NCBI RefSeq assembly: GCF_018130165.1
Contig: NZ_JAFCLZ010000008.1
Span: forward strand, 1 to 64,000
DNA length: 64,000 nucleotides
Direction of reading: 5' to 3'
Source: Bradyrhizobium sp. JYMT SZCCT0180
Lineage (GTDB): Bacteria > Pseudomonadota > Alphaproteobacteria > Rhizobiales > Xanthobacteraceae
Shown here: positions 16,227 through 24,553 of the stretch, piece after piece
Layout: each line of letters begins with the position of its first letter
Numbering within the stretch: position 1 is the stretch's first letter
Program-made: the position numbers and the translations under genes
Notes under the pieces: generated by a model
The model's input: only the letters and a program-made list of their open reading frames with translations
What the model was told of the DNA's origin: nothing
Database searches by the model: none

Positions 16227-17993
16227 ATGAGCATTTCAGCGGAAGATCGAGTGGACAATCTCAGGGCAATGCCTGCGACGCCAGGCTTGTCCTGGATTGG
16301 GCGACTGCTGCAGGCGACTTCGGCAGGGCGAGTCGTTGCCGTCACCCTTCTTGTGGTGCTTCTGACCTTCCTCTCCGTCTATCCGCTGGCGATGCTGCTC
16401 TACGGGAGCCTGCATTCGACCCCGCCCGGCATGGCGGGTACGTTCAATCTGGACGGCTATCTCCAGGTTCTCACGCTGCAGAGCGTGGTGACGCTGCTCA
16501 ACACGGTCGGTATATCGCTCGCCAAGACAATCCCTTCGCTCGTGCTGGCGGTCCTGCTGGCCTGGATTCTCGCGCGGACCGACACGCCAATGCGCGGCGC
16601 GCTGGAAGCGCTCATCACGCTGCCGTTCTTCATCCCGCCGATTCTCACCGCGATGGCGTGGGGCATGCTCGGCAATCCCCAGGTCGGCTTGCTCAACCAG
16701 CTCTACCAATGGGTGACGGGATCGAGCACCGCGCCGATCAATGTCTACTCGTATGGCGGTGTGGTCTGGCACATGATGCAGTATTCCGTGCCTTTCCTGT
16801 TCCTGCTCATCGTCGATGCGTTTCGCGCGATGGACCAGAGCCTCGAGGAGGCGGCACGGATGTGCGGCGCGTCGCGGTTGCGGACGTTCTGCACCGTGAC
16901 GCTGCAACTGATGTTGCCGGCGCTCACTGGAGCTGCGATCCTGAGCTTCATTCGCGGCGTCGAGAACTTCGAATCGCCGCTGTTCTTCGGGACGCCGGCC
17001 GGCATCCGGGTCATCACCACGGATATCTACGACTCGATCAATCAGCGATCGCCGCCGGAATACCAGTACGCGACCGCCATCAGCTTCGTCATCATGGCGC
17101 TGTTGTTCCTGATCGTGCTGCTGCAATGGCGCATTTTACGCGGCCGCAGCTTCCAGACCGTCACCGGCAAAGGTTATTCGCCGGCGGTCATGAAGCTTGG
17201 AAAATGGCGATGGGTCACCTTCGCTTTCTGCCTTCTGTTCTTCTTCGTAACCGTCGTTCTGCCGGTAGGGCAGCTCCTGATCGGATCGTTCTTCAAGTTC
17301 TTCGGCTTCTATCAGCGCGACATGCTGACGCTTGAACATTACAGGGCGGTCTTTGGCAGCAGCGACTTCTGGCGAGGGTTCAACAACACGATGATGCTGG
17401 GCTTCGTCGGAGCCACTTTGACCATGCTGCTGGGAGGCGCGGTCGCCTACATCTCGGTTCGCACCAAGTGGCGCGGGCGTCGTCTGATTGACGCAATGGC
17501 CTGGTTGCCGTGGATGATGCCGGGGATTGTTCTTGGCGTCGGCTTTCTGTGGGGCTTTGCCCTGCTGCCCCATGCGATCCCGATCTACGGCACGATCTGG
17601 GCGCTATTGCTGGCCTATATCTCCCTGGGGACGCCGCTCTCGGTGCGGATCATGTCCAGCGCCTATGCCCAGCTCTCGTTCGATCTTGAGGAGTGTTCCC
17701 GTGTGCACGGCGGGAGTTGGCTGCAGACGATGGGGCGTATCGTGATTGCGCTGGCCTGGCCGTCCTTCGCGGTCGGCTGGGTCCTGCTGTTTTTCGGGAT
17801 CATGCGCGAGCTGAGTGCCTCCGTACTGCTTTATTCCGTCGGTTCGGAAGTGCTGTCCGTCGTGCTGCTGAAGCTCTGGGCCAACGGCAATGCCGAACAG
17901 GTCAGCGTGATCGGACTGATCATGATGGGCATGGTGATCCTGTTCAGATGGGTTCAGCTCAAGGTTATCAAGAGCCGCATCAATGCGCTGTGA
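16227..17993 (+). CDS. ABC transporter permease, two fused permease domains (FbpB-like)
   Basis: The product has 588 residues and about 12 membrane helices, the internally duplicated form usual for iron/thiamine-type importers. Two EAA loops are visible: MDQSLEEAARMCGASRLRTF in the first half and FDLEECSRVHGGSWLQTM in the second. It follows the binding protein by 9 bases and is followed by its ATPase 17 bases later. It is predicted to form the inner-membrane channel for the ligand of the binding protein. Confidence 0.92.
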   Translation: MSISAEDRVDNLRAMPATPGLSWIGRLLQATSAGRVVAVTLLVVLLTFLSVYPLAMLLYGSLHSTPPGMAGTFNLDGYLQVLTLQSVVTLLNTVGISLAKTIPSLVLAVLLAWILARTDTPMRGALEALITLPFFIPPILTAMAWGMLGNPQVGLLNQLYQWVTGSSTAPINVYSYGGVVWHMMQYSVPFLFLLIVDAFRAMDQSLEEAARMCGASRLRTFCTVTLQLMLPALTGAAILSFIRGVENFESPLFFGTPAGIRVITTDIYDSINQRSPPEYQYATAISFVIMALLFLIVLLQWRILRGRSFQTVTGKGYSPAVMKLGKWRWVTFAFCLLFFFVTVVLPVGQLLIGSFFKFFGFYQRDMLTLEHYRAVFGSSDFWRGFNNTMMLGFVGATLTMLLGGAVAYISVRTKWRGRRLIDAMAWLPWMMPGIVLGVGFLWGFALLPHAIPIYGTIWALLLAYISLGTPLSVRIMSSAYAQLSFDLEECSRVHGGSWLQTMGRIVIALAWPSFAVGWVLLFFGIMRELSASVLLYSVGSEVLSVVLLKLWANGNAEQVSVIGLIMMGMVILFRWVQLKVIKSRINAL

Positions 17994-18010
17994 ATGGATC
18001 GGGTAACGTC

Positions 18011-19129
18011 ATGTCGAATGTCATTCTGGAGAAGGTCAGCCGGAATTTCGGGCAGTTCGTCGCGGTCGATGCTGTCGATCTCCGCGTGAACGAGGGCGAG
18101 TTCGTCACGCTGCTCGGGCCGTCCGGCTGCGGCAAGACGACGACGCTGCGTATGGTCGCGGGGCTCGAGCAGAACACGGGCGGCCGTATCAGTATCGGCA
18201 ACGAGATCGTCAGTGACGCGACGCGGGGTATTTTCGTTCCTTCCGAACGCCGCAGGCTCGGAATGGTGTTCCAGTCCTACGCCATCTGGCCCCATATGAC
18301 GGTCTTCGACAACGTCGCCTATCCGCTGCGGGTTCGTCGCCGCCCGGCTGCCGAAATCCTCGACCGCGTCACGAAGGCGTTGCAGCTCGTCGAGATGGAA
18401 GGGTTTGCCCAGCGGCCGGCGCCCGCGCTCTCCGGCGGCCAACAGCAGCGGGTCGCAATCGCGCGGGCGCTGGTGTTCGAGCCGAAGGTACTGTTGCTCG
18501 ATGAGCCCCTGAGCAACCTCGATGCCAAACTTCGCTTGCAGATGGGCGACGAGTTTCGTTCGATTCAGAAGCGCTTGGGCATGACGAGCCTCTACGTCAC
18601 GCATGACCAGTCCGAAGCCATGGCGCTATCGGACCGGGTGGTCGTGATGGACCGCGGCAGAATTCAGCAGATTGGGGCGCCTGAAGACATCTACCGATAC
18701 CCCGCCAACCGGACGGTGGCGGCTTTCTTCGGAACGCCGAACCTGCTCGAGGCCAGCGTCGAGTCGTGCGCGCGCGTGAACGAACGTCGTTTTCGGCTGG
18801 AGGTCGTTGGGCGGGGCTGGCGAGGGCCATGCGAGGCGGCAAGTGAGGTGCAGCCCGGCCAGGCCGTCACGGTCATGGCGCGGCCGGAGGACGCGCGCCT
18901 CGCACCGGCCGGCTCCAAAGCCGGCGCAGATGAACTGACGTGGTCCGGACGGATCGCGCACACGATCTTCCGCGGGCCGATCCGGTCGATCGTCGTGCAG
19001 ACCGACGATGGTCGTCTGAACGTCGACGCGCCGCCGTTCGGTAGCCACGCGGTCGGCGACAACGTGACTGTCGTGGTCCCGCAGCGGGCCGCCTGGGCGG
19101 TGGTCGAAAAGGCGGAGAGGGCGCAATAG
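18011..19129 (+). CDS. ABC transporter ATP-binding protein with TOBE-type C-terminus
   Basis: The ATG at 18011 gives 372 residues. Walker A is GPSGCGKTTT, the signature is ALSGGQQQRVAIARAL and Walker B is KVLLLDEPLSNLDAKLR. An H-loop follows in LYVTHDQSEAMALSDR. Residues beyond 240 form the regulatory TOBE region (EDIYRYPANRTVAAFFGTPN and onward) typical of the spermidine/iron/sugar importer class. It completes the operon 15195-19129 and would energise the permease at 16227. Its end is 34 bp from the convergent binding protein gene. Confidence 0.93.
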   Translation: MSNVILEKVSRNFGQFVAVDAVDLRVNEGEFVTLLGPSGCGKTTTLRMVAGLEQNTGGRISIGNEIVSDATRGIFVPSERRRLGMVFQSYAIWPHMTVFDNVAYPLRVRRRPAAEILDRVTKALQLVEMEGFAQRPAPALSGGQQQRVAIARALVFEPKVLLLDEPLSNLDAKLRLQMGDEFRSIQKRLGMTSLYVTHDQSEAMALSDRVVVMDRGRIQQIGAPEDIYRYPANRTVAAFFGTPNLLEASVESCARVNERRFRLEVVGRGWRGPCEAASEVQPGQAVTVMARPEDARLAPAGSKAGADELTWSGRIAHTIFRGPIRSIVVQTDDGRLNVDAPPFGSHAVGDNVTVVVPQRAAWAVVEKAERAQ

Positions 19130-19163
19130 TCCTTGCGCGGCAGACAATCGTCCACACCGGGTG

Positions 19164-20219
19164 TCAGCGGTAGATTTGCTTGGCGAGGTCGAGCATCTGG
19201 TTCATGCGTTCCGGATCGGTCGTTCCGAGCAGCTTGCTTTTCTGAAGCTCGGCGATCTCAGGATCGACTTCGGGAAAGCCTTCGGTGGTCACCGGCAAAA
19301 GACCAAGCTTGGCAAAAGCCTGCTGCATTTTCTGGCCCAGGTAGTAGTTCATCAGCACGCGGGCCGCGTTGGGATGAGGCGCGTTCTTGAGAAGCGCGAG
19401 GTCATAACCCACGTACGGCAAGCCCTCCTTTGGCACAAGGAACTTCACCGGCAGCCCCTTGAGCGTCGGCGCGGCGGTCAGGCTGTCGGGAATGTAGAGC
19501 GGGTACTCGCCGCGTGCGACCCGCCGTTCGTTCGCCGGTATTTCCCGGCTGAACTTGATGTCCTGCTGCGCAAGCTTCTTATGGAAGTCCTGGCCGAAGT
19601 GGTCCTGAAGGACCGAAAACAAAACTCCGCCGCCGCCGAGAGCGCGGAAGTCGTCGCTGAGAATCTTGCCCTTCCAGCGGGGGTCGGTCAGGTCAAGCCA
19701 GCTCTTTGGCTCGTCCGCCGGCTTGACGAGTTGCGTATTGGCGAGGATGCCGTAGATGATCGCGAACACGGGCAGCCGCATGCCGTCACTGCGAAAGTCC
19801 GGCTTCAGGTTGCCAAGGGCCGGCAGCGGTCCGAATGGACCGAAGACTTTATCCTCCTTGATCTGGAGCGTGGTCGTGGTGGTGCCGTTCTCCGACACGT
19901 CGGCTGCGTAGCGGCCCGCCGAGTGCTCGACGCGGAGCCGCTCGCGAACCTCGCTGGCGCGTGCTTCCAGGATATCAACCGTGATGCCGAAGCTCGCCGC
20001 GAAGTCCTTCTTGAGGTCTTGATGGGCCGCAAGACCCACGAACGCGCTATAGATCACGACGTGGCCTTCCTTTCTGGCGGCGGCCACGATCTTGTTCCAG
20101 TCATCCTCCGCCCGCGCCTGGTCCGGCGCGGACAGCAAGGCGGAGCCGGCCGCCAGCCCAAGCAGCGCGGCGCGCCGCGTGATCAGCGCACGCCCGATTT
20201 CGTCGTTGCCTGATGACAT
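19164..20219 (-). CDS. ABC substrate-binding protein, Tat-exported paralogue
   Basis: The product has 351 residues. The N-terminus ITRRAALLGLAAGSALLS has a twin-arginine signature, unlike the Sec signal of its paralogue at 15195. The mature part aligns along its length (AAARKEGHVVIYSAFVG, PKSWLDLTDPRWKGKILSDD, LKNAPHPNAARVLMNYYL). It has no transporter genes of its own strand nearby and is 4 bp from the Rieske oxygenase stop codon. It probably feeds the importer at 16227-19129, widening its ligand range. Tat export suggests folding in the cytoplasm before export. Confidence 0.88.
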   Translation of the reverse strand: MSSGNDEIGRALITRRAALLGLAAGSALLSAPDQARAEDDWNKIVAAARKEGHVVIYSAFVGLAAHQDLKKDFAASFGITVDILEARASEVRERLRVEHSAGRYAADVSENGTTTTTLQIKEDKVFGPFGPLPALGNLKPDFRSDGMRLPVFAIIYGILANTQLVKPADEPKSWLDLTDPRWKGKILSDDFRALGGGGVLFSVLQDHFGQDFHKKLAQQDIKFSREIPANERRVARGEYPLYIPDSLTAAPTLKGLPVKFLVPKEGLPYVGYDLALLKNAPHPNAARVLMNYYLGQKMQQAFAKLGLLPVTTEGFPEVDPEIAELQKSKLLGTTDPERMNQMLDLAKQIYR

Positions 20220-20223
20220 GATG

Positions 20224-21579
20224 CTACTCCGCGGCTTGTTGGCCGGGAGCAGGCCAGCGGATCGCCGTCTTCAGCTGTTGTTCATAGGCGTCGAGCCAGT
20301 CGACCTTGTCGTCGGCATAGAATGATCCGGCGCGCGCCTTCCAGAATACCTCGGTGTCGTCGACGCCCGGAGGGATGGTGCCGCTCTTCGCGAAGGCGCG
20401 GGCCACCGTCAAGAGGCGCCGTCGCGTGCGCGAGATCATGATGTCGCTCGGCGCAAGATGCTCCTTGGTATGATCGACGATCGGTCCCATGCTCTCGGTG
20501 ACCGCCTGATCCTGGATCACGATGTTGCGGATGCCGCTGTAGATGCGGTTCTCCCGCTGTGCGGCCCGATCGATTTGCCAATCATTGCCGATGTTCTGGG
20601 CCGCCCGCCACCGGCCGAACCAATCTGTGCTGTTGGGAAGATAATCGAGCCCGTCGGCGCCGGGTATGCCGGCTCCCGACTTCAGCTTCGAGGACGAGTA
20701 GGTCGCGCCCTTGGCCCGGCCGCCGTAGATCGAAATCAGCATCGTGTGGGCGTCATCCATCGGCACCCAGGCCTTGGCGACCACATGATCGGCGAAGTCG
20801 GCATTCGGCGTCTGCGTCCAGAACGGCAGACAGAAGTGCGCCATGCGCCAGTGCATCTTTCCGCCGGCTTCGGGCCGATACGCACCATACATCGTGCCCC
20901 ATTCGGTCTCGCCGACCTTGTATTCGGGCGCCCGGTTGGCGACGGTGTGTCGGGCCGGGTGGCCTTCCTCGAAGTCTTCGGCCTTGATATGGCCGGCATG
21001 GAGGAAGCCGAAATGCGATGTGTCGATGTCGCCTTCGAGGCCCTGTAGCCAGTTGGCCTCCCGCTGCAGCAGGGTGACGGTCAGATCCTGTTCGGGAACG
21101 AACAGCGCCTCGAGCATGGGCAACGGCGGCGCCTCGGCGCGAGATCCCATATAGACCCAGATCAGTCCTGCCTGCTCGCGTACCCGGTAGCTCTTCGCGT
21201 GAACCTTCTCCTTGAAGTCCTGCGGCGGCGGCACGTTCGGCATTTCCAGGCAGCGCCCGTCAACGTCGAATTTCCAGCCGTGATAGACGCAACGGATACC
21301 ATTTTGCTCATTTCGGCCGAGGAACAGCGACGCGCAGCGATGCGGACATTGATGGTCGAGCACGCCGACCCGGCCCGAACTGTCTCGAAAGGCGATGAGC
21401 TGCTCACCGAGCAGCATCAGTCGCATCGGATCGCAATCGGGCGTCAATTCGGAGGATGCAGCGGCGGGAATCCAGTATTGCCGCATCATCTCGCCCATGA
21501 CCGTTCCCGGGCCGACCCGGGTCAAGTCTACGCCATCTGTTGCTTTGGAAGGTTTGGCTTTGGAAGTCGCCTTGGACAT
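20224..21579 (-). CDS. Rieske non-heme iron oxygenase, large subunit (phthalate-4,5-dioxygenase-like)
   Basis: The product has 451 residues. Rieske ligands C78-x-H80 (DHQCPHRCASL) and C97-x2-H100 (RCVYHGWKFDVDG) are followed by a catalytic domain. Its mononuclear-iron histidines are H189 and H194 (GDIDTSHFGFLHAGH). The length and the absence of a beta subunit fit the mono-component terminal oxygenases of the phthalate/vanillate O-demethylase group. It would hydroxylate or demethylate an aromatic acid. It is divergent from MarR 21777-22265 and shares its strand with a Tat-exported binding protein. A partner reductase is not in the window. Confidence 0.9.
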   Translation of the reverse strand: MSKATSKAKPSKATDGVDLTRVGPGTVMGEMMRQYWIPAAASSELTPDCDPMRLMLLGEQLIAFRDSSGRVGVLDHQCPHRCASLFLGRNEQNGIRCVYHGWKFDVDGRCLEMPNVPPPQDFKEKVHAKSYRVREQAGLIWVYMGSRAEAPPLPMLEALFVPEQDLTVTLLQREANWLQGLEGDIDTSHFGFLHAGHIKAEDFEEGHPARHTVANRAPEYKVGETEWGTMYGAYRPEAGGKMHWRMAHFCLPFWTQTPNADFADHVVAKAWVPMDDAHTMLISIYGGRAKGATYSSSKLKSGAGIPGADGLDYLPNSTDWFGRWRAAQNIGNDWQIDRAAQRENRIYSGIRNIVIQDQAVTESMGPIVDHTKEHLAPSDIMISRTRRRLLTVARAFAKSGTIPPGVDDTEVFWKARAGSFYADDKVDWLDAYEQQLKTAIRWPAPGQQAAE

Positions 21580-21645
21580 ATCGATCCTCCATCATTTTTC
21601 TTGCGACGCAGCATCCTTGTGACGCCGGGTGCGTTTTTAGATTAA

Positions 21646-21658
21646 TTGCATTCTGCAA
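21646..21658. promoter_or_regulatory. Inverted repeat between the Rieske oxygenase and MarR genes
   Basis: TTGCA-TTC-TGCAA is a perfect palindrome in the AT-rich stretch between the divergent starts at 21579 and 21777. Its size and place fit a MarR dimer site. The assignment to the neighbouring regulator is inferred. Confidence 0.45.
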
Positions 21659-21776
21659 GTATTCTAAACTGCCGTCAATGAAACGATTCGTGAGATTTGC
21701 GGATCGCCGATGTTGAACCGGGGCATGCAGGCCGTTACCGTCGTGATCCCGCTCACGAGAAGGTCCCGTCACGATC

Positions 21777-22265
21777 ATGAAGAACCCGAAGGCCGCTCCC
21801 ATTCCGCTCGAGAACTGGACCGGCTACAGATTTGGTCTGCTTGCGACCCGGTTGGGCAATTTCATCGCTCCCATGTATGCGAGCCGCCATGATCTGACGA
21901 TGCCCGCCTGGCGGAGCCTCGCGGTCATTGCCCGATATCAGCCCCTAACGGCGAAGCAGCTCGCCACGCTGACCTCGTCCGACGCCTTCAAGGTCGCGCG
22001 AGCGATCGAGCTGCTGGTCCGGCGCGGCCTCATCGACCGCGACGTGGACGAGAGCGATCGGCGGCGCGCCAGCCTCCGTCTTACGGCAGAGGGTCGCAAG
22101 GTTTACAAGGATATCGAGAAGTTCGTGGTCAGAGTGGAGCGCGAACTGATGGCCGTGCTTGATGCGCACGAAGTCGCGGTGCTGCGGCAAAGTCTTGATA
22201 AGCTGGATCGGCAAATGGAAAGCCGGATCAAGGTCTGCGGCTGGGAGAAATTTCTGAGAGGATGA
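21777..22265 (+). CDS. MarR-family transcriptional regulator
   Basis: The product has 162 residues. The winged helix-turn-helix is visible as TMPAWRSLAVIARYQPLTAK, then TSSDAFKVARAIELLVRRGL and the wing RDVDESDRRRASLRLTAEGR. It is divergent from the Rieske oxygenase and most likely represses it in the absence of an aromatic ligand. It is a different paralogue from the regulator at 11850-12353, so the cluster is bounded by two MarR proteins. A perfect 22-bp hairpin follows the stop by about 100 bp. Confidence 0.9.
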   Translation: MKNPKAAPIPLENWTGYRFGLLATRLGNFIAPMYASRHDLTMPAWRSLAVIARYQPLTAKQLATLTSSDAFKVARAIELLVRRGLIDRDVDESDRRRASLRLTAEGRKVYKDIEKFVVRVERELMAVLDAHEVAVLRQSLDKLDRQMESRIKVCGWEKFLRG

Positions 22266-22365
22266 GTAAATTTGGATTGGTATTGAAGGCTAGCGCGTCC
22301 TCGCGTGCGAGCGGCCCCAAGCAGCTCGCCAGCTCGGTCTCCGGCTCTTCAGGTTTCCACCGCGC

Positions 22366-22387
22366 GGGCTCGGTCATGACCGAGCCC
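22366..22387. terminator. Perfect 22-bp palindrome between convergent genes
   Basis: GGGCTCGGTCA at 22366-22376 is followed immediately by its reverse complement at 22377-22387. It can form an 8-9 bp GC-rich stem with a short loop from either strand. It lies between the MarR gene (stop 22265) and the alpha/beta hydrolase (stop 22474), so a bidirectional terminator is likely. Only a short T run follows. Confidence 0.6.
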
Positions 22388-22473
22388 TTGCCTTCAGGCC
22401 ACCGTTCCAGGCCACAGATCCAAAGCATTTTATGGCGCTTTGCTCCTTTCGCGCTGTGCAGGTGCTGGTTTCG

Positions 22474-23250
22474 TCAGGCTTGCTGCCCCGCGGCTTCGAG
22501 GATCAGCCGCGTGATTTCGTCGGGACGGGAGATCAGCGACAGATGGCTGGCCTTTACCTCGATGGTCTTGGCGCCCATCCGCTTGGCCATGAAGCGCTCA
22601 AGGTCCGGATTGATGGTGCGGTCATCCGTGGAAACCGCGTAGTAGCTCGGCTTCGATCGCCAGGCCGCCTGGGTGGTCTTGCCTGAGAGCAGGGCCTTGT
22701 TGAACGGCTGCTGCACGGCGTAGAGCACCCTGGCCTTCGCCTCCGGCAGGTCGCCGGCAAAATCGCGAAGAAAAGCCTCCTCGGAAAGGCGTCCTTCATC
22801 GCCGTCGAACACGATCCCCGCCGACGCCGGCGGTGTGGGATATGTCTTGGCCAGGGCGGTGTAATCCTCGCCCGCATCCGGCGCGCGCGCCGCCACATAG
22901 ACGAGGGCGGAGACTTTCGGATGCACGCCGGCTTCGGTGACGATCATGCCCGAGAAGGAGTGACCGACAAGAACGGTAGGGCCATCCTGCCGATCCAGCA
23001 CGCGCTGCGCGGATGCGACCGCTTCGGGCAGCGTCGTCAGCGGATTTTGCACGGCTGTGGCGTTCAGCCCCGCCGCCTGCAAGCGCGCGATCACCTCTGA
23101 CCAGCACGAGCCGTCGGCGAACAGCCCGTGCACGAGCACGATGTTCCTCGCCTTCACGGGAGTGGAATTTGCGGCCCTGCCGCGTGTGGAGATCAGCGAA
23201 GCCGCGAGACCGGTCACGAGAGCGGCGGAAAAAGCGCGTCTGTTCATCAT
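22474..23250 (-). CDS. Exported alpha/beta hydrolase
   Basis: The start is the first of two ATGs at 23250, preceded by AAGGAAGAG; this gives 258 residues. A longer frame to 23445 lacks a ribosome-binding site. The N-terminus MMNRRAFSAALVTGLAASLI is a twin-arginine-like signal. The oxyanion segment is VLVHGLFADGSCW, the nucleophile elbow is VGHSFSG (S98), and a catalytic His is likely in VKASHLSLISRP. The HG-xxADGSxW pattern is shared with the plant methylesterase/hydroxynitrile-lyase-like group of small esterases. The substrate is unknown. It sits downstream of the malonate genes but has a 14-bp gap and its own Shine-Dalgarno. Confidence 0.88.
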   Translation of the reverse strand: MMNRRAFSAALVTGLAASLISTRGRAANSTPVKARNIVLVHGLFADGSCWSEVIARLQAAGLNATAVQNPLTTLPEAVASAQRVLDRQDGPTVLVGHSFSGMIVTEAGVHPKVSALVYVAARAPDAGEDYTALAKTYPTPPASAGIVFDGDEGRLSEEAFLRDFAGDLPEAKARVLYAVQQPFNKALLSGKTTQAAWRSKPSYYAVSTDDRTINPDLERFMAKRMGAKTIEVKASHLSLISRPDEITRLILEAAGQQA

Positions 23251-23263
23251 GATATCTCTTCCT

Positions 23264-24553
23264 TTAAGGTTGGCTGGAATAAGCTTTGAGCAGTGTATCG
23301 ACCTCTGGCGAACGCACGATGGTCCCGTCACGTACAAAGGCCTCGTGGTTATCCTCGATGCTGTCATGATCATAGAGATAGTTGACCATGATGCCGAAGG
23401 ATTCCTGGATGCCGCGGGGCGCGTCGTTGCTGAGCCAATTGACACGTTCGAGCCGCGCGCCGTTGCCGAGGTGAAAGCGCGCCACCGGATCGATGCGTAT
23501 CGAGGGTTGGCGCGTCAGATAGCGGGCGCAAAGCCGCAGCAAGGGCGCGCGCAGCTTCTCGCTCTGCGCCGGGTCATTCCACCAGCCGCTGCTCTCGAGT
23601 TGTGGCAACAGCGCGGCATCGGGATCGCTTCCATTCGCAGGCCGTTGAGCGAGCCAGCGCCGAAACCCCGGTACCGGCGACAAGGTGGAAAAACGCTTCA
23701 GCTGCGGAAACTCCGCCTTGAGCTCCTCCACCACCTGCTTGATCAGGAAATTGCCGAACGATATGCCGCGCAGGCCGTCCTGGCAGCTGGAGATCGAATA
23801 GAAAATAGCGGTGTCGGCACGCAAAGCTTGCGCCTGCGCGGCCGCTTCATCTGTCTGCCGTGCGAGCAACGGCGGCATTGCCGTCGCCAACCCCTGCACC
23901 AGCGCGACTTCGACAAAGATCAGCGGCTCGCCGGGAAGCGCGGGATGGAAGAATGCGAAGCAGCGGCGGTCGGGCGCGAGACGCCGCCGCAAATCGACCC
24001 AGCCCTTGATCTCATGCACCGCCTCATAGGCGATGAGCTTCTCCAGCACCGCCGCCGGGGACTGCCAGTCAATCCGCCGGAGCTCGAGAAAGCCGCGGTT
24101 GAACCAGGAGGCGAACAGATGCTTGAGGTCCGCGTCGAGCAGCCTCAGTTCCGGTTCACCGCGCAGGAATGAGGCAATTTCACTGCGCATCGCGATCAGC
24201 GCGCCGGTGCCGCCGGGCGCCATGTTCATGCGCCGCAGCAGCTCCTGCCGGGGCGGATCGCCGGCCCGTGCCAGCGCGGCGGCGGCTTCCGCCGTGGCGT
24301 CGGCGAGATAACGCTCCGCTGCTGCGCGTAGCGCCGCTTCGTCGGGCTGAAATTCCGTCGCAAGATGGCGCTGGAAGCTGTGCCGGTCGGTCGCATCGAG
24401 GGCACGCAGTACGTGGTGCAGTTCGCGAGCGACCTGCGCGCCGGATGCCTCGCCGCGTTGCGACAGCAGTGTCGCCGCCAGCTGCTTCGCGCGATCCACG
24501 GGCGCGGGTTTCGAGCTGGTCAGCTCACTTGAGGTTTGTGTGTTCGGGATCAT
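23264..24553 (-). CDS. Malonyl-CoA decarboxylase
   Basis: The product has 429 residues and converts malonyl-CoA to acetyl-CoA and CO2. An N-terminal helical domain (about 1-140) precedes the GNAT-like catalytic domain. Conserved catalytic elements are present: FYSISSCQDGLRGISFGNFL (251-270), which carries the family Ser, and RFHLGNGARLERVNW with H361. The length fits bacterial MatA-type enzymes, without the mitochondrial or peroxisomal signals of animal homologues. Its start codon overlaps the stop of the MdcA gene (ATGA), so the two are translated together. No malonyl-CoA synthetase (MatB) gene is adjacent. Confidence 0.93.
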   Translation of the reverse strand: MIPNTQTSSELTSSKPAPVDRAKQLAATLLSQRGEASGAQVARELHHVLRALDATDRHSFQRHLATEFQPDEAALRAAAERYLADATAEAAAALARAGDPPRQELLRRMNMAPGGTGALIAMRSEIASFLRGEPELRLLDADLKHLFASWFNRGFLELRRIDWQSPAAVLEKLIAYEAVHEIKGWVDLRRRLAPDRRCFAFFHPALPGEPLIFVEVALVQGLATAMPPLLARQTDEAAAQAQALRADTAIFYSISSCQDGLRGISFGNFLIKQVVEELKAEFPQLKRFSTLSPVPGFRRWLAQRPANGSDPDAALLPQLESSGWWNDPAQSEKLRAPLLRLCARYLTRQPSIRIDPVARFHLGNGARLERVNWLSNDAPRGIQESFGIMVNYLYDHDSIEDNHEAFVRDGTIVRSPEVDTLLKAYSSQP

